Source: Clostridia bacterium
Lineage (GTDB): Bacteria > Bacillota > Clostridia > Peptostreptococcales > Acidaminobacteraceae
Assembly: GCA_018399635.1 (NCBI GenBank)
Contig: JAGYOH010000013.1
Coordinates: 1 to 64,000, forward strand
Reading direction: 5' to 3'
DNA: 64,000 bases
Shown: in pieces, positions 32,476-40,827 of the stretch
Layout of the letters: every line of letters starts with the position of its first letter
How positions within the stretch are numbered: the stretch's first letter is position 1
Made by a program: the position numbers and the translations under genes
The notes under the pieces: generated by a model
Database searches by the model: none
The model's input: the letters and a program-made list of their open reading frames with translations, nothing else
Told to the model about the DNA's origin: nothing

Positions 32476-33519
32476 ATGATTGACAAAAAGAACCTGATCC
32501 GGTTCGGACTGATCCTGATTCTGATCCTGATCCTGACCATTCTCAATACCACCATGGGGAAATACGAAATCAGGGTGCTGAATCTTGCAGGAATTTACAT
32601 TATTCTGGGCCTGAGTCTCAACGTGATCAACGGTTTCACGGGACTCTTCTCCCTGGGGCATGCCGGCTTCATGGCCATCGGCGCCTACACCAGCTCCCTC
32701 CTCACCATGAGTGCGCTACAGAAGGAATCCAATTTTTTTGCAGAACCCATCGTTCCCTGGCTGGCCAACGTCCAGATCGGTTTCCTGCCGGCCCTGCTCA
32801 TGGGAGGAATCATTGCGGCGATTCTCGGCGCCCTGATAGCCGCGCCGATTCTCAAACTCACCGATGATTATCTCGCCATCGCCACCCTGGGCTTCAGCGA
32901 AATCATCCGGGTCATTTTCACCAACACCCAGTCCCTCACCAACGGGGCCCTGGGCATCAAGGGTCTCACCCGGTTCACCACCATCCACTATACCTGGGGG
33001 ATTGCCATCCTGACGGTCCTCTTCATGTTTTCCCTGAGGAGGAGCAGCTACGGCAAGGCCCTGATGGCGATCCGGGAGGACCAGACCGCCGCGGAGGCCA
33101 TGGGGATCGACCTCTTCAAGCACAAGCTTCTGGCCTTCACCATCGGTTCTTTTTTTGCCGGCATCGGCGGCGGCCTGCTGGCCCATCTCATGGGCACCAT
33201 CGATCCGCTGATGTTCCGTTTTCTCCTGACCTTCAACGTGCTCCTCATCGTGGTTCTAGGCGGGATCGGCAGCATCACCGGCACGGCGATTTCAGCCGTG
33301 GTGGTGACCGTGATGCTGGAGTGGCTCAGATTCCTCGACGGGGTCATCGACCTGGGCTTCATGACCATCCAGGGCATACCCGGCCTCAGGATGGTGCTCT
33401 TTTCCCTGCTTCTCATGATGGTCATCATTTTCAAACAGAAGGGTCTGATGGGGCGGGATGAAATCACACTTGACAGTCTGGGCGGTTTTTTGGGCCGTTT
33501 CAAGAAGAAGGAGGCCTAA
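32476..33519 (+). CDS. livM: Branched-chain amino acid ABC transporter permease LivM
   Basis: A 347-residue permease of the LivM type with about nine to ten helices. Family landmarks are YIILGLSLNVINGFTGLFSLGHAGF near the N-terminus and the cytoplasmic coupling loop GIDLFKHKLLAFTIGSFFAG. It starts one base after the livH stop and is followed directly by livG, so the operon is tightly packed. The first part reads IL repeats in the first helix, visible as a repetitive CTGATC stretch in the DNA. Confidence 0.93.
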   Translation: MIDKKNLIRFGLILILILILTILNTTMGKYEIRVLNLAGIYIILGLSLNVINGFTGLFSLGHAGFMAIGAYTSSLLTMSALQKESNFFAEPIVPWLANVQIGFLPALLMGGIIAAILGALIAAPILKLTDDYLAIATLGFSEIIRVIFTNTQSLTNGALGIKGLTRFTTIHYTWGIAILTVLFMFSLRRSSYGKALMAIREDQTAAEAMGIDLFKHKLLAFTIGSFFAGIGGGLLAHLMGTIDPLMFRFLLTFNVLLIVVLGGIGSITGTAISAVVVTVMLEWLRFLDGVIDLGFMTIQGIPGLRMVLFSLLLMMVIIFKQKGLMGRDEITLDSLGGFLGRFKKKEA

Positions 33520-33520
33520 A

Positions 33521-34285
33521 ATGACGATTCTCAGAACCAACAACCTCACCATGCGCTTCGGCGGCCTCACTGCGGTATCCGATCTGACCATCGAGGTGCC
33601 CAGGGGCGGCATCGTCGGCCTCATCGGCCCCAACGGGGCGGGCAAGACCACGGTCTTCAACATGATCACGGGGGTCTACAAGCCCACCTCGGGGAACATC
33701 ATTTTCGACAACAAGGACATCAGCCGGATGGAGCCCCATGTGATCACCAGAAACGGCATTGCCAGAACCTTTCAGAATATCCGGCTTTTCAAGGACCTGT
33801 CGGTGCTGGACAATGTCATGATCGCCAACCATCTCAGACTTGATTCCAACTTCTTCTCCGCCGTCGCCCGGACCCCGGGCTACCGGCAGAAGGAGGAGGG
33901 GATCCGCAAAAAATCCCTGGAACTCCTCGATGAGGTGGGTCTGCTTGAATTCAAGGATGCCAAGTCCACCTCCCTGCCCTACGGACAGCAGCGAAAGCTG
34001 GAAATCGCCCGGGCCCTGGCTACGGATCCGAAAATGCTCCTCCTCGATGAACCGGCCGCAGGGATGAATCCCCAGGAATCCATCGAGCTCATGGCCTTCG
34101 TGAAGGAAGTCCGGGACAAGTTCGATCTGTCCATTTTGATGATCGAGCATCACATGCAGGTCATCATGGGAGTCTGCGAACATATCTACGTGCTTGACTA
34201 TGGGTTGAAAATCGCCGAGGGCAACCCCGGTGTGATTCAGAACGATCCCAAGGTCATTGAAGCCTATCTGGGGGTGGAAGAATGA
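33521..34285 (+). CDS. livG: Branched-chain amino acid ABC transporter ATP-binding protein LivG
   Basis: A 254-residue ATPase with Walker A GPNGAGKTT (about 37-45), a variant signature LPYGQQRKLEIARAL and Walker B MLLLDEPAAGMNP, as is typical for LivG, plus the family C-terminal extension. The start is ATG 33521 after AAGGAGG within the end of livM. Its TGA stop overlaps the livF ATG (ATGA), giving translational coupling. It energises import together with LivF. Confidence 0.94.
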   Translation: MTILRTNNLTMRFGGLTAVSDLTIEVPRGGIVGLIGPNGAGKTTVFNMITGVYKPTSGNIIFDNKDISRMEPHVITRNGIARTFQNIRLFKDLSVLDNVMIANHLRLDSNFFSAVARTPGYRQKEEGIRKKSLELLDEVGLLEFKDAKSTSLPYGQQRKLEIARALATDPKMLLLDEPAAGMNPQESIELMAFVKEVRDKFDLSILMIEHHMQVIMGVCEHIYVLDYGLKIAEGNPGVIQNDPKVIEAYLGVEE

Positions 34286-34986
34286 TTACCATCAGCGATC
34301 TGCATGTCTACTACGGCGGAATCCACGCCATCAGAGGGGTGTCCCTGGCGGTTTCAAAGGGACAGATCGTCAGCCTGATCGGGGCCAACGGGGCCGGCAA
34401 GAGCACGACCCTGCGGTCCATCATGACCCTGGAGAAGCCCAGGGAAGGCAGGATCCTGTACAAGGACAAGGACATCACCCTCACCAGGACCACGGACCTG
34501 GTCAAGGACGGCCTCGTCCTGGTGCCGGAGGGCAGACACGTCTTCACCAACCTCACCGTGGAGGAGAATCTGATCCTGGGGGCCTATTTGAGAAAGAACG
34601 CCCAGGCCATTGCAGAGGACATGGCCTGGGTCTACCAGCTCTTCCCCAGACTGAAGGAGCGGAGCAGGCAGCGTGCCGGGACCATGTCCGGCGGCGAGCA
34701 GCAGATGCTGGCGGTGGGCAGGGCCCTGATGAGTTCTCCGGAACTGCTGCTGATGGATGAACCCTCCCTGGGCCTGGCCCCGCTGATCGTGAAGGATATC
34801 TTCGAAATCATCAAAAAAATCAACGAGAAGGGGGTCACCATCCTCCTCATCGAGCAGAATGCCAAGGTGGCTCTGGAGATTTCCGACTACGCCTACGTCA
34901 TGGAGACGGGCAACATCGTACTCGAAGGCAAGGGTCGGGACCTGCTCAAGGACGAAAATGTGAAAAAAGCCTATCTGGGCGCCTAA
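34282..34986 (+). CDS. livF: Branched-chain amino acid ABC transporter ATP-binding protein LivF
   Basis: A 234-residue ATPase with Walker A GANGAGKST, signature MSGGEQQMLAVGRAL and Walker B LLLMDEPSLGLAP, all canonical for LivF. The start overlaps the livG stop by four bases. It completes the five-gene liv operon; a DUF975 gene follows 20 bases later and may be co-transcribed up to the terminator at 35648. Confidence 0.95.
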   Translation: MITISDLHVYYGGIHAIRGVSLAVSKGQIVSLIGANGAGKSTTLRSIMTLEKPREGRILYKDKDITLTRTTDLVKDGLVLVPEGRHVFTNLTVEENLILGAYLRKNAQAIAEDMAWVYQLFPRLKERSRQRAGTMSGGEQQMLAVGRALMSSPELLLMDEPSLGLAPLIVKDIFEIIKKINEKGVTILLIEQNAKVALEISDYAYVMETGNIVLEGKGRDLLKDENVKKAYLGA

Positions 34987-35005
34987 AGAATTCAGGAGGG
35001 ATCCG

Positions 35006-35608
35006 ATGTCCTACCAGCAATTGAAATCAGAAGCCAGAAAAAACCTTGAGGGTCAGTGGCCCCTGCTCGTGGGGGTGACCCTCCTGGTCATGATCGTCAC
35101 CTCGGTGGGATTCAACAGTCTGAGAGTCGGGGGAGAGGAGGGGGCGAGGGCCTCCATCGACTTGATTTCCCTGATTCTCTCCGGCCCCGTCAACCTGGGG
35201 GTCGCCCTCCTCTACCTGGAACTCAGAAAGACGGGAGTGGCCCGGATCGAGCCCCTCTTGGAAGGGTTTCGCCGGTTCATCGACGCCTTCATGCTTCATC
35301 TGATCACCATGGTCTTCATTTTTTTATGGAGTCTTCTCCTGGTGGTTCCCGGCATCATCGCCGCCATCCGTTATGCCATGGCCTATCTCATCATGGCGGA
35401 GGACCCCGCCATGACTCCCTTCAAGGCCCTTGAGGCCAGCAAGGCCCTGATGGCCGGCCACAAGGCGGACTACGCCCTCTTTGTCCTGAGTTTCATCGGC
35501 TGGGGGATTGTGTCCCTCCTGACCTTCGGCCTCGGGACCCTCTACCTGCTGCCCTATTTCAATGCGTCAAAGGTGAATTTTTATCAGGCCATCAAGGGAG
35601 ATGTCTAG
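35006..35608 (+). CDS. DUF975 family membrane protein
   Basis: A 200-residue membrane protein with four to five helices. It starts with the DUF975 signature (SYQQLKSEARKNLEGQW) and contains VVPGIIAAIRYAMAYLIMAEDP and KALMAGHKADYALFVLSFIGW, both typical. Members are common in Firmicutes and have no established function. AGGAGG lies just upstream. Its place directly behind livF suggests read-through transcription with the amino acid transporter, but no functional link is known. Confidence 0.85.
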   Translation: MSYQQLKSEARKNLEGQWPLLVGVTLLVMIVTSVGFNSLRVGGEEGARASIDLISLILSGPVNLGVALLYLELRKTGVARIEPLLEGFRRFIDAFMLHLITMVFIFLWSLLLVVPGIIAAIRYAMAYLIMAEDPAMTPFKALEASKALMAGHKADYALFVLSFIGWGIVSLLTFGLGTLYLLPYFNASKVNFYQAIKGDV

Positions 35609-35647
35609 AGGGAGTCTGGATGGCGTGGAGAGGAAAAACCAGTCGAG

Positions 35648-35678
35648 AAGCGTCAATCCCATGGGGTTGACGCTTTTT
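35648..35678 (+). terminator. Rho-independent terminator after the liv/DUF975 unit
   Basis: A 12-bp stem with one G-U pair (35648-35659 with 35664-35675), a CATG loop and a run of five T (35674-35678). Confidence 0.85.
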
Positions 35679-35810
35679 AAATGGAAAATAAATCACATTA
35701 AAGGCACATATTGAATTATAAGTGATGAAGAGGTAAAATTTGGGTATCAAGAAAACTGTAAAGCATTCAGGAATCAATGAGAATCCATGATGTGATTGGA
35801 GGTGAAACAC

Positions 35811-38800
35811 GTGGGAGGCAGCGTGTCGGCGCCACAGGGCATGACGGAGCAGAAATTTCTTAGAGAGATTGCTGATTTTTATCTGTGTCTGGATGAAAAG
35901 GGTCGGGTTCTCGGCATTGAGGAAGCCAGTCACCAGGCGAAGCGCTACATCGACAGCCTCAGAGAGGTCCTGTTGACGTGGCGTTTTTTGCCCGCCGGGC
36001 CGGAGGAATCCGGCAGCCCCTTAGAGAGCCGGGACGGCTCATTGACGGTTGCTCCCCACCGAAGGACGGTGCTTCACCTTGACCTCCCCCAGGAGGGTCC
36101 CTTGAATTTTCGAGGAGAATTCATCCAGGAGGCAGAGGCCGGAAAAGCCCGCTACCACGGCTACTTCATCCGGGTACATGCGGATGACAGGACGGGAACG
36201 GACCAGAGCAGCTTCGAGGCCTTCTTCCACAGGATGGCCCAGATGCTGCTGGTCATGGATGCCGGCTACCGGATCATTTTCGCCAACGGGGAGGTCATCC
36301 GAAGGACGGGCTATTCCTTCGAGGCCCTCAAGGGCATGAGAATCTGCGACCTGTTGTCCCTCGAAGGAGTCGATTGCGACCAGGCCAGGCTCAAGGCCCT
36401 CTGCGAGGGCTGCCTCACCCCCTGTGAAATGACCATGACCGCCCGGGACGGGGGTCTCATCCGGGTCAGGATGCAGGCCCATGACGGACAGTGGGAAGGC
36501 AGCCCCTGCATCTACTGCCTGGCCAGCGAACTCACCGCCGATGAAGCGGCCCTCTACCGCTTTGAAAAGATTTTCCAGAAATGTCCTGACCTGCTGGTCA
36601 TCCTGGACGGGGCCACCCAGGAAGTCATCGACGGCAATGAGACCTTTTACAGGACCACGGGCTATCTCCCGGAGGAAATCGTGGGTCGTCACATCGACCA
36701 GCTGGCCATCATCCACCCCGTCAAATACTACAAGATTCTCAAGAATGAACTGGTCCGCAAGGGATTCCTCCATGAAAAAGAAGTGACCTTGAGACTCAAG
36801 TCCGATCAACTCTATGACGTGGTCCTCAATGTCGACCGGGTGCAGCATCATGACAGGGCCTACTGGGTGATTTTCATGCTGCCCATCGGCCGCCTCAAGT
36901 CCCTCAGAGGCATCCTTGAAAACAAGTCCCGGGAAAGAAGCATCCTCTTGAACAACATCGGCACCCAGGTCTGGTACCTCATCGACGCCTACACCTACGG
37001 CAAGGTCAACCGGGCCCATGCCAGGTTTCTGGGCTTGAAGACCCGCGACCTTTCCCACCAGGATATGAGAAAGGTGCTGGACAAGGCCCTGGTGGCGGTT
37101 TTCGGCCTGCCGGACTTCGAGACGGGGGCCGTCCGCAGGACCACCTCAGAAGTCTGGGTGGATCCCCCCGGAGGCGGATCCCGCTGTCTGGCCATCAGAC
37201 GGACCCCGGTCCATGATCTTCAGGGCAACCTGCAGTATGTGGTCTGTTCCGCCGAGGATATCACCGAGAGCATTCTCGACAAGCACACCCTCCAGGCCCG
37301 GGAGGCGGAGTTCTGGGCCCTCATCAGCCGGATGAACCAGGGGATTGCGGTTTTCAAGGCGGTCCCGGACCAGACGGAAGAAGTGGTGGATTTCAAGATC
37401 ACTCAAATCAACCACCGGTTCGCGGAGATGATGGGCCATTCCCGGGATAGAATCCTGGGATCCCGCCTGCTGGAACGGGAACGGGAAGCCCGCCTGGACT
37501 GGTTCGGGGTGATGAAGCAGGTGGCCCGGGAGGGGACCACCTCGACCCATGTGGAGTTCTATCCAGGAACCGGCCTCTGGCTGCAGGTCACGGTCTATCG
37601 GCCCCTTCCGGGCCATGTGGCGGTCATGCTCAACGACATCACCCTTCAGAAGTCCTTTGAAGAAAATCTCCACATTGAAAAGGAGCGCCTCAGGATGACC
37701 CTCCTGTCCGTGGGGGACGGGGTCATCACCAGCAATGAAGGGGGTGAAATCCTTCTGATGAACCAGGTGGCCCAGGAACTCACCGGCTGGCCGGCAGGCG
37801 AGGCCTGCGGGCGGGAAATCACCGAGGTCTTCCAGATCAGAACAAGTCAAAGCGGGATGGACAAGGACCTTTTCAAGACCGTTCTGGCGACCAACCGGTC
37901 CTTTGACCTGGATTCCCACCGGGTCCTTGTTCCCCGAACTGGAGAGGACCTGTCCATCGAGGGGGGGATCCATCCCATCCGGGACGAGTCGGGTGCCCCC
38001 ATTGGACTGGTGGTGGTCTTCCGCAACACCGCGAAAAAAAGGGAAGAAGAGAAGAAAATCGAGTATCTCAGCTTCCACGACTACCTGACCGGGCTCTACA
38101 ACCGGCGCTATGTGGAGGAATCCTTGAGCCGGCTGGATACACTGAGAAACCTGCCTCTGACCCTGATGAGCCTCGATGTCAACGGACTCAAACTCACCAA
38201 TGACGCCTTCGGCCACCAGGAGGGGGACCGGCTGCTCAAGATCGTGGCCGGAATCCTGACGACCAGCTTGAGAGAGGACGAGATCATCGGAAGAATCGGC
38301 GGAGATGAGTTCATGATCCTGCTGCCCGCCACCACGCCCCAGGAGGCCGACCACCTGAGAGAAAGAATTCTCCAGGCGACCAGGGTCAAGTGCCGTGATC
38401 CCCTGGTCATCTCCCTGGCCGTGGGCCACGCCACGAAGACCTCTCCTGCAGAGGATATCGAGGAAATCAAACGACTGGCGGACCAGAGGATGTATGAAGA
38501 CAAGCTGGAAAACGGAAAATTCATGCGGTTGCAGACGGTGGAGATGCTGCTCAGACTGGTCAAGGCCCGCTTTTCCCATGAAAGCATGCACGTCCTGAGG
38601 GTCACCCGGTATGCCGAGGCCATTGCCAGGGGTCTGGGGCTTTCCCGGGAGGAAATCGACAACGTCAGGTCGGCCAGCGAGCTCCATGAAATCGGCATGG
38701 TGATGATTCCCCAGGAGCTCATCAGCAAGCAGGGCCCACTGACGGAAAAGGAAAGGCGCCTCATGGAGCTTCATACCAAACGGGGTTATCAGATTCTCAG

Positions 38801-39095
38801 GTCGGTGGACGAGTACTCCCATCTGGCGGATTTCATCCTCCACCACCATGAGTTCTGGGACGGCAGCGGCTATCCCGAGGGACTCCAAAAGGATGAGATT
38901 CCCCTGTGTTCGCGGATCATCGCCGTGGCCAATGCCTATGAGGCCATGACCGCCCTGCGGCCCTATCGCCGCCGGATGACCATGGAGGAGGCCCTGGGTG
39001 AAATCCGACAGAACAGCGGCAGCCAGTTCGATCCCCGGGTGGTGGCGGTTTTTGTCAAGCTGCTGCATCAGAAGGGATTTGATGACCTGGCCTGA
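35811..39095 (+). CDS. Multi-PAS GGDEF and HD-GYP domain protein
   Basis: A soluble signalling protein of 1094 residues. About five PAS-type sensor domains occupy residues 130-750, followed by GGDEF (intact motif 830-834, I-site-like R821-x-x-E824) and an HD-GYP domain (about 905-1085). The HD dyad is changed: H959 is followed by E960, and the usual lysine is M963 (LHEIGM instead of LHDIGK), while HHHE (1011-1014) and GYP (1020-1022) remain. It should make cyclic di-GMP; breakdown activity is uncertain. There is no membrane segment, so it probably senses redox or a cytoplasmic ligand. The start is GTG 35811, seven bases after GGAGGT (35798-35803). Confidence 0.9.
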   Translation: MGGSVSAPQGMTEQKFLREIADFYLCLDEKGRVLGIEEASHQAKRYIDSLREVLLTWRFLPAGPEESGSPLESRDGSLTVAPHRRTVLHLDLPQEGPLNFRGEFIQEAEAGKARYHGYFIRVHADDRTGTDQSSFEAFFHRMAQMLLVMDAGYRIIFANGEVIRRTGYSFEALKGMRICDLLSLEGVDCDQARLKALCEGCLTPCEMTMTARDGGLIRVRMQAHDGQWEGSPCIYCLASELTADEAALYRFEKIFQKCPDLLVILDGATQEVIDGNETFYRTTGYLPEEIVGRHIDQLAIIHPVKYYKILKNELVRKGFLHEKEVTLRLKSDQLYDVVLNVDRVQHHDRAYWVIFMLPIGRLKSLRGILENKSRERSILLNNIGTQVWYLIDAYTYGKVNRAHARFLGLKTRDLSHQDMRKVLDKALVAVFGLPDFETGAVRRTTSEVWVDPPGGGSRCLAIRRTPVHDLQGNLQYVVCSAEDITESILDKHTLQAREAEFWALISRMNQGIAVFKAVPDQTEEVVDFKITQINHRFAEMMGHSRDRILGSRLLEREREARLDWFGVMKQVAREGTTSTHVEFYPGTGLWLQVTVYRPLPGHVAVMLNDITLQKSFEENLHIEKERLRMTLLSVGDGVITSNEGGEILLMNQVAQELTGWPAGEACGREITEVFQIRTSQSGMDKDLFKTVLATNRSFDLDSHRVLVPRTGEDLSIEGGIHPIRDESGAPIGLVVVFRNTAKKREEEKKIEYLSFHDYLTGLYNRRYVEESLSRLDTLRNLPLTLMSLDVNGLKLTNDAFGHQEGDRLLKIVAGILTTSLREDEIIGRIGGDEFMILLPATTPQEADHLRERILQATRVKCRDPLVISLAVGHATKTSPAEDIEEIKRLADQRMYEDKLENGKFMRLQTVEMLLRLVKARFSHESMHVLRVTRYAEAIARGLGLSREEIDNVRSASELHEIGMVMIPQELISKQGPLTEKERRLMELHTKRGYQILRSVDEYSHLADFILHHHEFWDGSGYPEGLQKDEIPLCSRIIAVANAYEAMTALRPYRRRMTMEEALGEIRQNSGSQFDPRVVAVFVKLLHQKGFDDLA

Positions 39096-39102
39096 ACAAG
39101 AA

Positions 39103-39148
39103 AAGGTCCCTGACCGCCTCCATCGGCGGAAAGGGACCTTCTTTTTTT
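39103..39148. terminator. Bidirectional terminator between the PAS-GGDEF gene and the FMN gene
   Basis: A long interrupted stem (39103-39111 with 39132-39140, plus an inner CCGCC/GGCGG stem) is flanked by A-rich and seven-T tracts. Confidence 0.8.
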
Positions 39149-40691
39149 AGAGCTTCTCCAGGGCGTCCAGGGCCGTTTCACTGTAGGTCTTCAGGCCGGT
39201 GATCCTGGCGGCGGTTTCCGTCAGGGGGACCAGGTCCTCTCTGGCGATGTGGTCCAGGGTGAAGCGGCGATTCAAGGCCATGAACTGCTTGAGGCCGGTT
39301 TCAATCCGACTGAGGTAGGAATAGACCCCGACGGATCCCAAGGGAAGCGATTGGGCTGCTTCACCGTACCAGGACTTGAGAACCCGGATCTGGTTGAAGA
39401 TTTCCCCGGCGGTTTCACCATAGGCGGCGTGGGTCTTGGAAAGGGTGCCTTCCTTCAGGGCGTCTCCCGTTTCCTTGCCCACGAAGGCGGCGGCCATGGC
39501 GCCCCGGCCGATGCCGACGAACTTGATATGGGGGGCCCCCAGGGCCAGGGCCTTGTAGACGTCATCCTCCATGACCAGCCCGCCGGCCAGGGCGACGTTG
39601 GGAAGTTCATAGCCCTTTTCGGCCATTTTTTCAAGAATCCGGACCAGGAGACTGCCCATCTCCACCGTGGGAATGCCCCATTCGTTCATCATTTTGGTGG
39701 GGCTGTTGCCTGAGCCGCCGCCGGCGCCGTCGAAGGTGACCAGGTCCACCCTGGCCTTGGAGGCGATGACGAGGATTTTCATCAGGTCGGCAGGGTCGAA
39801 GGGACCGGTCTTGAAGAAGACCTGGTCCGCCCCCAGGGCCCTGAGTTCCTCGACTCTCTGAATCAGAAAGGCTTCATCCCAGAGGGGGAGTTTTCCGATT
39901 TTCATGAAGGGCTCTCCGATCCCCTCCTCGTGGGCCCGGGCCACTTCGGGATCCTTGGGATCCGGCAGGATGAGATAGCCCATGGCGTCGAATCTCAAGG
40001 CGTCTTTCAGAGTCTTGACCGGGCCCATCCCCTGGATGCCCTTGGCGGCCTGGCCGAATTTCAACTCCACGGACTTGACGCCGAGCCGGGTGATGGCGTA
40101 ATCCAGGACCTTCAGATTCTCGTCATCGGGGTTGGCCTGGAGGACGATGTCCCCGTAACCGCGGTCATATCTGCGGAAGGTCTCCACCATCTCCTGAATG
40201 AGAGGCGCCTTGGTGACCACGCCCTTTTCAAGCTCGAGACCGGGATCCTTGGCCACCACGTCTTCACCGATGACCACGGGAATGCCGTAGAGGGCGGCGC
40301 CGGCGTAGTAATCCTGCCAGTTGAGCTTGGCCATGGCCGGGAGGATGATGGGGGCGGTCATTTTGATCTTTCCGATTCGAGTGGCCAGGGAAGCCCTGGG
40401 ATAGGTGGCCTCCTCCTGGGTCTCGCCGGTGCCGTGGACTCCGAAGACCCTGCCGTTGATATTGAAGGAGGAGAAGTCCAGGGGATAATCCTTTTCTGAG
40501 GCGAACTGGTTGATGTCCGCCTTGTAGGGATAGATGGCGTCGGGACCCCTGAGAGCGGACAGGCCGATTTCACAGGGACCGGGGCAGTTGCTCGAACAAG
40601 TGGCGCACATGCCGGACAGGGGGGAGACGTTTTGAGGCGTACGCATTCTGGTATTGGTGATGGATGAACTGAGGGACGGACTGTAACTCAT
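39147..40691 (-). CDS. FMN-binding glutamate synthase-family protein
   Basis: A 514-residue member of the glutamate synthase large-subunit-like FMN family, which contains only the synthase barrel and no glutaminase domain. An N-terminal cysteine group C29-x2-C32-x3-C36-x3-C40 probably holds an iron-sulfur cluster. The barrel has the FMN/2-oxoglutarate type segments DLVTFDGAGGGSGNSP and VALAGGLVMEDDV. It could make or use glutamate with ferredoxin, but the free-standing family is poorly characterised. ATG 40691 has AAGGAGG upstream; an in-frame start 14 codons earlier is rejected. It is divergent from the gamma-glutamyltransferase gene, with paired promoters between them. Confidence 0.82.
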   Translation of the reverse strand: MSYSPSLSSSITNTRMRTPQNVSPLSGMCATCSSNCPGPCEIGLSALRGPDAIYPYKADINQFASEKDYPLDFSSFNINGRVFGVHGTGETQEEATYPRASLATRIGKIKMTAPIILPAMAKLNWQDYYAGAALYGIPVVIGEDVVAKDPGLELEKGVVTKAPLIQEMVETFRRYDRGYGDIVLQANPDDENLKVLDYAITRLGVKSVELKFGQAAKGIQGMGPVKTLKDALRFDAMGYLILPDPKDPEVARAHEEGIGEPFMKIGKLPLWDEAFLIQRVEELRALGADQVFFKTGPFDPADLMKILVIASKARVDLVTFDGAGGGSGNSPTKMMNEWGIPTVEMGSLLVRILEKMAEKGYELPNVALAGGLVMEDDVYKALALGAPHIKFVGIGRGAMAAAFVGKETGDALKEGTLSKTHAAYGETAGEIFNQIRVLKSWYGEAAQSLPLGSVGVYSYLSRIETGLKQFMALNRRFTLDHIAREDLVPLTETAARITGLKTYSETALDALEKL

Positions 40692-40713
40692 GGCATGACC
40701 TCCTTGAAATGGA

Positions 40714-40742
40714 TTGAACGGGGCGGCAAACATCTGTATAAT
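40714..40742 (+). promoter_or_regulatory. Promoter of the gamma-glutamyltransferase gene
   Basis: TTGAAC (40714-40719), a 17-base spacer and a perfect TATAAT (40737-40742). The transcript would begin near 40749, giving a leader of about 80 bases. Confidence 0.6.
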
Positions 40743-40745
40743 CTG

Positions 40746-40774
40746 ATTATATACGATTCATGGGGAGATGCCAA
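40746..40774 (-). promoter_or_regulatory. Promoter of the FMN glutamate synthase-like gene
   Basis: On the minus strand TTGGCA (40774-40769), a 17-base spacer and a perfect TATAAT (40751-40746). The divergent promoter's -10 lies four bases away, so the two promoters face each other and may compete for polymerase. Confidence 0.6.
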
Positions 40775-40827
40775 ATAATCAATATTTTCGTATCATAATA
40801 CAAGTGACTGGAAAAGGGAGGACATCG

